Source: DATCDE01 sp038252405
GTDB taxonomy: Bacteria; Actinomycetota; Actinomycetes; Prado026
NCBI GenBank assembly: GCA_038252405.1
Contig: JBBSAJ010000034.1
Span: 1 to 24,114, forward strand
Direction of reading: 5' to 3'
DNA length: 24,114 bases
Shown here: piece by piece, positions 7,395 through 13,708 of the stretch
How positions within the stretch are numbered: the first letter of the stretch is position 1
Layout: each line of letters opens with the position of its first letter
Notes under the pieces: generated by a model
Database searches by the model: none
What the model saw: only the letters and a program-made list of their open reading frames with translations
What the model was told of the DNA's origin: nothing
Made by a program: the position numbers and the translations under genes

Positions 7395-9203
7395 TCCGGA
7401 CAGCCGGCTCTTCAGCGCCGCCAGCTCGGTGCTCATCGCAGCCGGGAGCCGCTCGCCGAACTGGCCGAAGTACTCCTCGGTCAGTTCGGCCTCGGCCAGC
7501 CAGGTCGTGGGGTCCACCGCGAACAGGGCGGCCACCTGGCCGTCAGTCAGGTCCACGCCGTCCAGGTTGAGCTGGCCGTCCGTGGGCGCCCGCCCGATCG
7601 GGGTGTCGACGGCGTCCACCGCACCCTCGACCCGGCGCACGGCCCACTCGATGACCCGGGAGTTCTCGCCGAACCCGGGCCACAGGAACGCGCCGTCGGC
7701 GTCCTTGCGGAACCAGTTGACCTGGAAGATCCTCGGCAGCTTGTCGGAGTCGAGCCGCCGCCCGAGCTCCAGCCAGTGGCCCCAGTAGTCGGCCATGTTG
7801 TAGCCGCAGAAGGGCAGCATGGCGAACGGGTCGCGACGCAGCGCGCCGACCGTGCCCTCGGCCGCCGCGGTCTGCTCGGAGGAGACCGTCGCACCGATGA
7901 ACACGCCGTGCTGCCAGTCGAACGCCTCGGTGACGAGCGGCACGTTGGTGGCCCGGCGGCCGCCGAAGAAGATCACGTCGATCGGGACGCCGGTCGGGTC
8001 CTCCCAGTTGTCCGCGATGGACGGGCACTGGGCCGCCGGGGCGGTGAACCGGCTGTTCGGGTGTGACGACGGTTCGATCGAGTCCGGCGTCCAGTCCCGA
8101 CCCTTCCAGTCGGTCAGGTGCGCCGGCGGCTCCTCGGTGAAGCCCTCCCACCACACGTCACCGTCGTCGGTGAGCGCGACGTTGGTGAAGATGCAGTTGC
8201 CCCACAGTGTGTCGACGGCGTTCTTGTTGGTCTTCTCACCGGTGCCCGGGGCGACGCCGAAGAAGCCGGCCTCGGGGTTGATCGCGCGCAGCCGGCCGTC
8301 GTCGCCGGGCCGCATCCAGCAGATGTCGTCACCGACCGTCTCGACCTTCCAGCCCGGGATGGTGGGCTGCAGCATGGCCAGGTTGGTCTTGCCGCAGGCC
8401 GACGGGAAGGCCGCGGCCAGGTGCTTGACCGCACCCTCGGGCGAGGTGAGCTTGAGGATCAGCATGTGCTCGGCCAGCCAGCCCTCGTCGCGGGCCATCA
8501 CGCTGGCGATCCGCAGCGCGTAGCACTTCTTGCCCAGCAGCGCGTTGCCGCCGTAGCCGGAGCCGTAGGACATGATCTCCCGGGTCTCCGGGAAGTGGAC
8601 GATGTACTTGGTGTCGCTGCACGGCCACGCGACGTCCTCGGCCCCGTCGACGAGCGGCGCACCGACCGAGTGAAGGGCCGGGACGAAGTCACCGTCCGCG
8701 CCGATCGCCGCCAGTGCCGCGGCGCCCATCCGGGTCATGATCCGCATGTTGACCACGACGTAGGCCGAGTCGGTGAGCTCGACACCCAGCTGCGAGATGG
8801 GGGAGCCCAGCGGGCCCATCGAGAACGGGACGACGTACATCGTGCGTCCCCGCATCGAGCCGCGGAACAGCTCGGTCAGCTCCCCGCGCATGGTGTCCGG
8901 GTCGCGCCAGTTGTTGGTCGGGCCGGCGTCCACCTCGCGCTGGGAGCAGATGAAGGTGCGGTCCTCGACCCGAGCGACGTCGCTGGGGTTGGACCGGGCC
9001 AGGAACGAGTTGACCCGCTTCTCCGGGTTCAGCCGGATGAAGGTGCCGGCCTCGACCAGCTCGGCCGTGAGCCTGTCCCACTCCTCCTGCGAGCCGTCGC
9101 ACCAGACGACGCGGTCCGGCTGCGTGAGTGCCGCGGTCTCCTCGACGAAGCGCAGCAGCTTCTTGTTCGCGGTGGGGGCGTCGGAAAGGCCAGACAAGGT
9201 CAT
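7389..9203 (-). CDS. pckG: Phosphoenolpyruvate carboxykinase (GTP)
   Basis: A 604-aa GTP-dependent PEPCK, the usual actinobacterial length. It interconverts oxaloacetate + GTP and PEP + CO2 + GDP in the cytoplasm, for gluconeogenesis or anaplerosis. The kinase-1a loop PSACGKTNLA (residues 267-276) carries the hyper-reactive Cys270 of GTP-type enzymes. YGGNALLGKKC (217-227) and GRTMYVVPFSMGP (119-131) are other family blocks. Start: ATG at 9203 gives MTLSGLSDAP and has AGAGGG 8 nt upstream. A longer frame from 9263 would add 20 residues encoded by a 12-bp tandem repeat and is unlikely. Transcription is toward arcC. A CRP-like site at 9347-9362 is the only visible candidate control element. Confidence 0.97.
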   Translation of the reverse strand: MTLSGLSDAPTANKKLLRFVEETAALTQPDRVVWCDGSQEEWDRLTAELVEAGTFIRLNPEKRVNSFLARSNPSDVARVEDRTFICSQREVDAGPTNNWRDPDTMRGELTELFRGSMRGRTMYVVPFSMGPLGSPISQLGVELTDSAYVVVNMRIMTRMGAAALAAIGADGDFVPALHSVGAPLVDGAEDVAWPCSDTKYIVHFPETREIMSYGSGYGGNALLGKKCYALRIASVMARDEGWLAEHMLILKLTSPEGAVKHLAAAFPSACGKTNLAMLQPTIPGWKVETVGDDICWMRPGDDGRLRAINPEAGFFGVAPGTGEKTNKNAVDTLWGNCIFTNVALTDDGDVWWEGFTEEPPAHLTDWKGRDWTPDSIEPSSHPNSRFTAPAAQCPSIADNWEDPTGVPIDVIFFGGRRATNVPLVTEAFDWQHGVFIGATVSSEQTAAAEGTVGALRRDPFAMLPFCGYNMADYWGHWLELGRRLDSDKLPRIFQVNWFRKDADGAFLWPGFGENSRVIEWAVRRVEGAVDAVDTPIGRAPTDGQLNLDGVDLTDGQVAALFAVDPTTWLAEAELTEEYFGQFGERLPAAMSTELAALKSRLSGA

Positions 9204-9223
9204 GACGGCAACCCTCTTCGGTC

Positions 9224-9259
9224 GGCGGAGCACCGGGCGGAACACCGGGCACAGCACCG
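9224..9259 (-). repeat. Three tandem 12-bp units in the pckG leader
   Basis: On the minus strand three successive 12-mers CGGTGCTGTGCC, CGGTGTTCCGCC and CGGTGCTCCGCC lie 21-56 nt upstream of the chosen pckG start. Units differ at 1-3 positions. They fall between any promoter and the RBS, so they could be an operator or mRNA-leader element, or a simple slippage repeat. Confidence 0.55.
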
Positions 9260-9346
9260 GCACACAGCGCTGCGCACCAAGCGTGCCCTAAGTCACCGGC
9301 TCGAACCATCCCCGGAACGGCCATCCACGCCTCAAAACGCCGCGGG

Positions 9347-9362
9347 TGTGATCAACCCCACA
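9347..9362. promoter_or_regulatory. CRP/GlxR-like operator upstream of pckG (imperfect)
   Basis: TGTGATCAACCCCACA matches TGTGA-N6-TCACA at 9 of 10 conserved positions and lies within a wider inverted repeat GGTGTG-N8-CACACC (9345-9364). It is about 150 bp upstream of pckG and beyond the terminator of the NlpC/P60 gene, so it would serve pckG. No clear -10/-35 was found to set its distance. Confidence 0.4.
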
Positions 9363-9370
9363 CCGGTGAA

Positions 9371-9418
9371 GTCGCGGCGGCTCCGGGGGCGGGGGGGTGC
9401 TTCCGGAGCCGCCGCGAC
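9371..9418 (-). terminator. Terminator of the NlpC/P60 gene
   Basis: A 16-bp perfect stem (9371-9386 with 9403-9418) with a 16-nt loop that is G-rich on the plus strand starts 20 nt beyond the NlpC/P60 stop. It is the strongest hairpin in the window and separates this gene from pckG on the same strand. Confidence 0.85.
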
Positions 9419-9438
9419 GGCGGAGGGGCGCGGACGGG

Positions 9439-10287
9439 CTACGCGATCCGGCCGGCGACCCAGCTGGAGGAGAAGATCGCGTGCAGCCCGACCGTCGTGC
9501 CCGGGTGCTGGGCGTCCCACATCCGACCGTTGCCGGCGTAGATGCCCACGTGGTAGATGCCGCCACCACCGGAGAAGAAGATCAGGTCGCCGGGGCGGAC
9601 CGCCGAGCGGGAGATCTTCTGGCTGACCGCGTACTGGGCGGCTGCGTTGTGCGGCAACGACCGGCCGAGGGCGGCCCGGACGACGTAGGAGGTGTAGCCG
9701 GAGCAGTCGAAAGCCGACGGACCGCTCGCACCGTAGCTGTACGGGCGCCCGGCGTAGCGGGCCGCCACGGCGAGCACCGTGGCCGCCCGACTGACGCTCG
9801 CGGCCACCGGACTGGCCACCGAGACGGACCCGACGTTCGCGGCCGGCACCGGCCCGACGGGGGTGACGACGTCGGCCTTGAAGGACATCGAGGTGGAGCC
9901 CGGGGTGAAGGTGAGCCGGGCGAAGCCGTCCGAGGACGCCGTCGAGGTGGCGAACTGGGTCCACGTGGTCCCGGTCCTGGCCTTGGCGAAGTATCGGACC
10001 TCCGCGCCGGGTACGCCGGTGCCGGCCGCGCTGACCTTGACCGTGGTGGCGACCTTGCCGTTCACCGGCACGGTGGCCTTGTCGTAGCTCAGCGAGGCCC
10101 GCACCGAGCCCAGCGCCAGCCCGGCCCAGACCGACGAAACCGTCGAGACGGACGCCGTCTCGACGGTGGCGGGAACGGTGGTGGCCTGCGCTGAGTTCAC
10201 GGCCAGGACGCTCAGCGGGAGGCTGCAGGCGGCGGCCGCGGCGGCCAGCACGCGTCGGGAGACAGCCGAAGTGGTACGAGCAGACAT
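9439..10287 (-). CDS. Secreted NlpC/P60 peptidoglycan endopeptidase
   Basis: A 282-aa exported protein. Residues 1-35 form a Sec signal peptide: RR, an Ala-rich hydrophobic core, and likely cleavage after NSAQA. Residues about 60-145 look like an Ig-like beta-sandwich domain (alternating Val/Thr, PVNGKVATTVKV), possibly for wall binding or spacing. Residues about 165-282 are an NlpC/P60 domain with Cys195 in AFDCSG, His246 in IYHVGIY and His261 as the third polar residue. The family cuts gamma-D-glutamyl-diaminopimelate links in peptidoglycan stems. Start at 10287 is set by the signal peptide and GGAAGGG upstream; a longer frame from 10404 would translate the riboswitch. The gene stands alone, with a c-di-AMP riboswitch leader, an upstream CRP-type site and its own terminator. 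Confidence 0.93.
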   Translation of the reverse strand: MSARTTSAVSRRVLAAAAAACSLPLSVLAVNSAQATTVPATVETASVSTVSSVWAGLALGSVRASLSYDKATVPVNGKVATTVKVSAAGTGVPGAEVRYFAKARTGTTWTQFATSTASSDGFARLTFTPGSTSMSFKADVVTPVGPVPAANVGSVSVASPVAASVSRAATVLAVAARYAGRPYSYGASGPSAFDCSGYTSYVVRAALGRSLPHNAAAQYAVSQKISRSAVRPGDLIFFSGGGGIYHVGIYAGNGRMWDAQHPGTTVGLHAIFSSSWVAGRIA

Positions 10288-10303
10288 GAAACAGCCCTTC
10301 CGC

Positions 10304-10500
10304 ACGCCTACGAGGTCAGCTGTCGGGTTCGGGCGGGAAGGTGCCCGGTCGGCCGGCCCAGTACGTCGGGCCGGTCGGCTTAACCCCAAGACCGCTCCCG
10401 GCAAGCCGGTCGCGGTCAGTCCGCAAGGGACGGTTGGGTCCCCCGCTCCTGCCCATTACGTCTGTGAGGGGGCCCGGTACCGGTGGGCAGGACTTGGCGT
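10304..10500 (-). ncRNA. c-di-AMP riboswitch (ydaO/yuaA type) in the NlpC/P60 leader
   Basis: Read on the minus strand, the leader holds the landmark blocks of the class in order. ACGCC (10500-10496) pairs with GGCGT (10308-10304) as P1. TCCTGCCC (10492-10485) pairs with GGGCAGGA (10454-10447). Then come AGCGGGGGACCCAAC, later CTTGGGGTTAAGCCG, and near the 3' end GAACCCGACAGCTGACCTCG followed by TAGG before P1 closes. The ACCCGACAGCT-ACCTCG block is diagnostic. P1 ends 16 nt before the ATG and next to the purine-rich GGAAGGG, so ligand-dependent masking of the RBS is possible. A small hairpin (10523-10538) lies just upstream. In this class c-di-AMP usually turns expression off, and actinobacterial members often precede wall-lytic genes. 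Confidence 0.92.
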
Positions 10501-10587
10501 GCCGGCCGGGCCATTCGGTTCACCCGGCAGGAGCCGGGCACCGACAGACCATGCCATGGTCACCAATTCGTTACCAAAGGTTTGATC

Positions 10588-10603
10588 TGTGACGTAGGTC
10601 ACA
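10588..10603. promoter_or_regulatory. Perfect CRP/GlxR-type operator
   Basis: TGTGACGTAGGTCACA is an exact TGTGA-N6-TCACA palindrome, the consensus of cAMP receptor protein and its actinobacterial relatives (CRP, GlxR). It lies 88 bp upstream of the riboswitch on the minus strand and about 143 bp upstream of the cupin gene on the plus strand. The NlpC/P60 gene is the more likely target. A weak candidate promoter is TTGGTA (10577-10572), 18 nt, CATGGT (10553-10548), which would put the site about 55 bp upstream of the start. Confidence 0.75.
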
Positions 10604-10669
10604 CTCGGGTTGGCGAGGGGTCTGCCGGGGACCAGCGGCGCGCCCGTGCACGGCGGGCCGGGCGGGCAC

Positions 10670-10675
10670 TAGCGT
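10670..10675 (+). promoter_or_regulatory. Candidate -10 element for the cupin gene
   Basis: TAGCGT resembles the TANNNT -10 of actinobacterial housekeeping promoters; no good -35 is seen 16-19 nt upstream. Transcription would start near 10682, just before the 13-bp hairpin. Confidence 0.35.
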
Positions 10676-10685
10676 CAGAACCGGC

Positions 10686-10716
10686 GGCATCAGCCGCCGC
10701 CGTGGCGGCTGATGCC
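10686..10716 (+). other. 13-bp hairpin in the cupin leader
   Basis: GGCATCAGCCGCC (10686-10698) and its exact complement (10704-10716) enclose a 5-nt loop. It sits 30 nt before the cupin start and directly after the candidate -10, so it would be the first element of the mRNA. A regulatory or stabilising leader hairpin is likelier than a terminator, since no gene ends here. Confidence 0.5.
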
Positions 10717-10745
10717 AGCTACGGCCGGCCGATCAGGGAGTGACC

Positions 10746-11105
10746 ATGCCGGGGTTCCAGCCGCTGCCCGCGGGCCAGATGACCTGGACCAGGAACATCC
10801 TCGGTTCGGAGGTGACCCGCCTGCACACCAACGGCGCCGTGCTCACCGTCGTGCACGGCAAGGCCGGCGACCTGGTGCCCGCCCACGGCTACACGCACGG
10901 CAGCGTCACCTACGTCGTGTCCGGCCGGCTGGAGATCGACGGGCACGTCCTGGGCCCCGGCGACGCCGGCTCCTACCGGCCCGGCACCGGCTACTTCGCC
11001 GTGAAGTTCCTCGAGGACTCGGTGTACCTGGTGGCCCGCACCGCCGCGGACGAGCTCACCGTGCCGGACATCGGCGAGCGGGCCGCGGCCCACCTCGACG
11101 CCTGA
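10746..11105 (+). CDS. Small single-domain cupin protein
   Basis: A 119-aa protein that reads as one cupin beta-barrel. Motif 1 region GDLVPAHGYTHGSVTYVVSGRL has His47 and His51 as likely metal ligands, followed by motif 2-like GPGDAGSYRPGTGYFAV. The function of such stand-alone cupins varies (dioxygenase, isomerase, ligand sensor) and cannot be assigned. Start: ATG at 10746 with AGGGAG (10735-10740) 5 nt upstream; GTG at 10740 in the same frame would overlap that RBS. It is convergent with the AMMECR1-like gene and overlaps its last 115 nt. Confidence 0.8.
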   Translation: MPGFQPLPAGQMTWTRNILGSEVTRLHTNGAVLTVVHGKAGDLVPAHGYTHGSVTYVVSGRLEIDGHVLGPGDAGSYRPGTGYFAVKFLEDSVYLVARTAADELTVPDIGERAAAHLDA

Positions 11106-11719
11106 AACGGCCGCGCCGGGCGCTCCAGCGTGCGCGGCCCCTCGTCGGCGAGCTCCACCACCCGGTAGCGCGACACCCCGATGTTCCGCGGCCAGTCCCC
11201 CGCGGGGAGCCCGGCCTTGCGCCACAGCGCACCGACGAACGCGGCCGGGTCGGGCAGCTGCTCCCACACCGAGGGCAGCAGGGTGGCCCGCCGGGGCAGA
11301 CCGCGGACCGTGGCCTCGACAAGCAGCCCGTCCACCCCGGCCGCCACCTGCTCGACCAGCTCGGTCAGCGAGTCGGCCACCAGCGCGGTCAGCGGCCCCA
11401 GCATGGACACGTGGATGGTCATCACGGAGAAGTCCGCGACGGTCACCGCGGGCAGCCGCCGGTCCTCGAACGCCGCACCCACCGCATGGACGGCGACGTC
11501 GACGGCCAGCGGCTGGTAGGCGCGCAGGCTGCCCACGCACCCCAGCAGCTGCTCCTCCCTGCGCAAGGTGACGAACGTGGCCCCGGGCTGCCGCAGCGCT
11601 GCGGGCAGGTCGCCCAGGTCCGGTGCCCCCCGCCGGCCGCTCCGCAGCACCTCGGCGATGGCCGCGGCGGCGATGTCGAGCAGCAGCCGTCGCTCGTCGG
11701 CCGCCAGCAGCCCGGTCAT
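10991..11719 (-). CDS. amrA: AMMECR1-domain protein (AmmeMemoRadiSam system protein A)
   Basis: A 242-aa protein with an AMMECR1 domain over about residues 5-190. The family signature is LLGCVGS at 58-64 (compare LRGCIGS), followed by ALLPSVWEQ-type and DWPRNIGVSRYRVVEL blocks. The biochemical role of the family is not established; the human homologue is linked to Alport/midface syndrome. The start codon shares ATGA with the MEMO-like stop, so translation is coupled. The frame runs on for about 50 residues beyond the recognisable domain, antisense to the cupin gene, before TAG at 10993-10991. This tail is low-complexity-looking and probably not functional. Confidence 0.88.
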   Translation of the reverse strand: MTGLLAADERRLLLDIAAAAIAEVLRSGRRGAPDLGDLPAALRQPGATFVTLRREEQLLGCVGSLRAYQPLAVDVAVHAVGAAFEDRRLPAVTVADFSVMTIHVSMLGPLTALVADSLTELVEQVAAGVDGLLVEATVRGLPRRATLLPSVWEQLPDPAAFVGALWRKAGLPAGDWPRNIGVSRYRVVELADEGPRTLERPARPFQASRWAAARSPMSGTVSSSAAVRATRYTESSRNFTAK

Positions 11720-12519
11720 GGCCGGTCCACCACCGCGAACGCGCCGTAGCCGACCACCCGGTCCCGCGGCCCGGCGGTGTCCCCGGACGAGCGCAGGTCG
11801 AGCAGCCGCACGCCGGCCCCTCGCCGCCCCGCCAGCGTCAGCAGCCCGCGCAGCGCATAGGCCCCGCAGGCATCCCGGTCGCCGATGTCCTCGGGTCGGA
11901 CGCCGACAACCGCCTCCGCCGTCCGGGTGTCCAGCCGGCGCGCGGTCGCGTAGTCCTGGTAGTGCGACAGGTCGGTGCTGACGACGACGAGAGTGCCCGG
12001 GTCGTCCCACCACAGCTGCAGGACATCGGCCACCGTCGCCGCCTCGGGCTGCCCCACCAGCAGCGGCAGCACCGGTACGTCGCCCAGGCAGCGCTGCAGG
12101 AACGGCAGCTGCACCTCCAGGCTGTGCTCGGGCCGGTGCGCCTCGTCGTCCACAGCGACCGCGGCCGAGGCGGCCAGCGCCTGCTCGCGCGCACCGGCGT
12201 CCACCGGCACCCGGCCCAGCGGCGTGTCGAACGCGGCCACCGAAGGCACCGCGAGGCCGGGTACCCAGGAGAAGTGCGCAGGCCCCAGCAGCACGACCCG
12301 GTCGACCGTTCCGGCCCGGGCTGCCACCAGCCGGTAGGAGCTGCCGGCCACCGGCCCCGAGTACGGGTACCCGGCGTGCGGCGCCACGACCGCGTGCGGG
12401 GCCGGTGCCTCCCCCAGCCCCTCGGCCAGCGAGCGGTCCACGTCGGCCGCGAGCACGGCGGGGTCGGCCGGGTAGAAGCGCCCGGCGACCGCGGGCGGGC
12501 GCACGGCGGTCGCGGTCAT
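11716..12519 (-). CDS. amrB: MEMO1-family protein (AmmeMemoRadiSam system protein B)
   Basis: A 267-aa member of the MEMO family, which has the fold of LigB-type extradiol dioxygenases. It begins RPPAVAGRFYPADP, the usual family start. The putative metal ligands are present: His48 in PHAGY, His82 in GPAHFSW and Cys218 in DACGAYA (compare His49, His81 and Cys244 of human MEMO1, from memory). EHSLEVQLPFLQ (131-142) and STDLSHYQDY (181-190) are further conserved blocks. Human MEMO1 binds metal, but the bacterial reaction is unknown. The start overlaps the radical SAM stop by 4 nt (ATGA) and the stop overlaps the AMMECR1-like start the same way. Confidence 0.93.
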   Translation of the reverse strand: MTATAVRPPAVAGRFYPADPAVLAADVDRSLAEGLGEAPAPHAVVAPHAGYPYSGPVAGSSYRLVAARAGTVDRVVLLGPAHFSWVPGLAVPSVAAFDTPLGRVPVDAGAREQALAASAAVAVDDEAHRPEHSLEVQLPFLQRCLGDVPVLPLLVGQPEAATVADVLQLWWDDPGTLVVVSTDLSHYQDYATARRLDTRTAEAVVGVRPEDIGDRDACGAYALRGLLTLAGRRGAGVRLLDLRSSGDTAGPRDRVVGYGAFAVVDRP

Positions 12520-13625
12520 GCCCGGTCCCCCGCATCGGAGTCGGCCAGCCGGACCGGCAGCCTGCGGTTGCCCCAGTCCCCCGGCGGCCCGTCGAACACG
12601 CCGGCCACGGCCGTGCCGCACGACGTGCAGCGGCCGTCGTCGGTCAGCTGCCAGCCGCGGATCCGGTACCCGAGCCGCTCGACCACCCGGGTGCCGCAGC
12701 CCGGGCAGTACGTGGCGGCGCCGTCCGCGTCGACCACGTTGCCCGTATAGGCGTAGCGCACCCCGTTGCCCAGGGCGATCTCCCGGGCCCGCCGGACGGT
12801 CGCCAGCGGGGTCGGTGGGACGTCGAGCATCTTGAAGTCGGGATGGAAGGCGGTGAAGTGCATGGGCACGTCCGGACCGAGCGTGTCGACCACCCAGCGG
12901 GTCATCGCGTCCAGCTCGGCGTCGGAGTCGTTGTGCCCCGGGATGAGCAAGGTGGTGAGCTCGACCCAGACGCTCGTCTCGTGGACGAGGTACTCGAGGG
13001 TGTCCAGCACCGGCCGCAGCCGGCCGCCGCAGACCCGGTGGTAGAAGTCCTCGGTGAAGCCCTTGAGGTCGACGTTCGTGGCGTCGAGGTGGGCGAAGAA
13101 GTCCCGTCGGGGCTCCGGCTCGACGTAGCCGGCGGTCACCGCCACCGACCGGATGCCGCGTGCCCGGCAGGCGTCGGCGACGTCCATGGCGTACTCCAGG
13201 AAGATCACCGGGTCGTTGTAGGTGAAGGCGACGCTGCGGCAACCGAGGTCCTGCGCCGCGCGCGCGATGGTCGCGGGGGACGCCGAGTCGGCGAGGGTGT
13301 CCATCTCGCGGGACTTGGAGATGTCCCAGTTCTGGCAGAACCGGCAGGTCAGGTTGCAGCCGGCCGTGCCGAAGGACAGCACCGGGGTGCCGGGCAGGAA
13401 GTGGTTGAGCGGCTTCTTCTCGATCGGGTCGACGCAGTAGCCGCTGCTGCGGCCGTAGGTGGTCAACACGATGGCGTCGCCCTGGCGGGCGCGCACGAAG
13501 CACAGCCCGCGCTGCCCCTCGTGCAGACGGCAGGCCCGCGGGCAGACGTCGCACTGGACGCGACCGTCCCCGAGGCGGTGCCAGTAGCGGGTCCGAACGG
13601 CCGACGACGCGTCAAGGATGGGCAT
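12516..13625 (-). CDS. amrS: AmmeMemoRadiSam system radical SAM enzyme
   Basis: A 369-aa radical SAM protein. CNLTCRFCQNW gives the [4Fe-4S] ligands Cys90, Cys94 and Cys97. A Cys-rich N-terminus (CDVCPRAC...GLCFVR, Cys25, 28, 32, 42) resembles that of pyruvate-formate-lyase-activase-like members. The C-terminus has two CxxC pairs (YCPGCG and CTSCG) that may form a zinc ribbon or another cluster. It should reductively cleave S-adenosylmethionine to a 5'-deoxyadenosyl radical; the substrate is unknown. GGTGGAGG (13637-13630 on the minus strand) precedes the ATG. It leads a three-gene operon with MEMO- and AMMECR1-like genes, the combination that defines this conserved but unresolved system. Confidence 0.94.
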   Translation of the reverse strand: MPILDASSAVRTRYWHRLGDGRVQCDVCPRACRLHEGQRGLCFVRARQGDAIVLTTYGRSSGYCVDPIEKKPLNHFLPGTPVLSFGTAGCNLTCRFCQNWDISKSREMDTLADSASPATIARAAQDLGCRSVAFTYNDPVIFLEYAMDVADACRARGIRSVAVTAGYVEPEPRRDFFAHLDATNVDLKGFTEDFYHRVCGGRLRPVLDTLEYLVHETSVWVELTTLLIPGHNDSDAELDAMTRWVVDTLGPDVPMHFTAFHPDFKMLDVPPTPLATVRRAREIALGNGVRYAYTGNVVDADGAATYCPGCGTRVVERLGYRIRGWQLTDDGRCTSCGTAVAGVFDGPPGDWGNRRLPVRLADSDAGDRA

Positions 13626-13695
13626 GGCGACACCTCCACCGACTACTCCAGTCCATCCCGCGGACCCCGTGGTGGCAAGGGACGGAAGCCCGCAG

Positions 13696-13701
13696 TAGCG
13701 T
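13696..13701 (+). promoter_or_regulatory. -10 element of a probable leaderless gene
   Basis: TAGCGT ends 7 nt before the ATG at 13709. This is the usual distance from a -10 to the transcription start, so the mRNA would begin at the start codon. No RBS is present. A poor -35 (TGGCAA, 13673-13678) lies 17 nt upstream. The 83-bp gap is shared with the divergent radical SAM gene. Confidence 0.5.
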
Positions 13702-13708
13702 CGCTCGG

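Noticed and set aside
9204..9263. Longer N-terminus of PEP carboxykinase starting at 9263
   Set aside because: The extra 20 residues are encoded by the 12-bp tandem repeat and do not resemble PEPCK; the ATG at 9203 has a good RBS and a family-like N-terminus.
10288..10404. Longer N-terminus of the NlpC/P60 protein starting at 10404
   Set aside because: It would translate the riboswitch aptamer and displace the signal peptide from the N-terminus.
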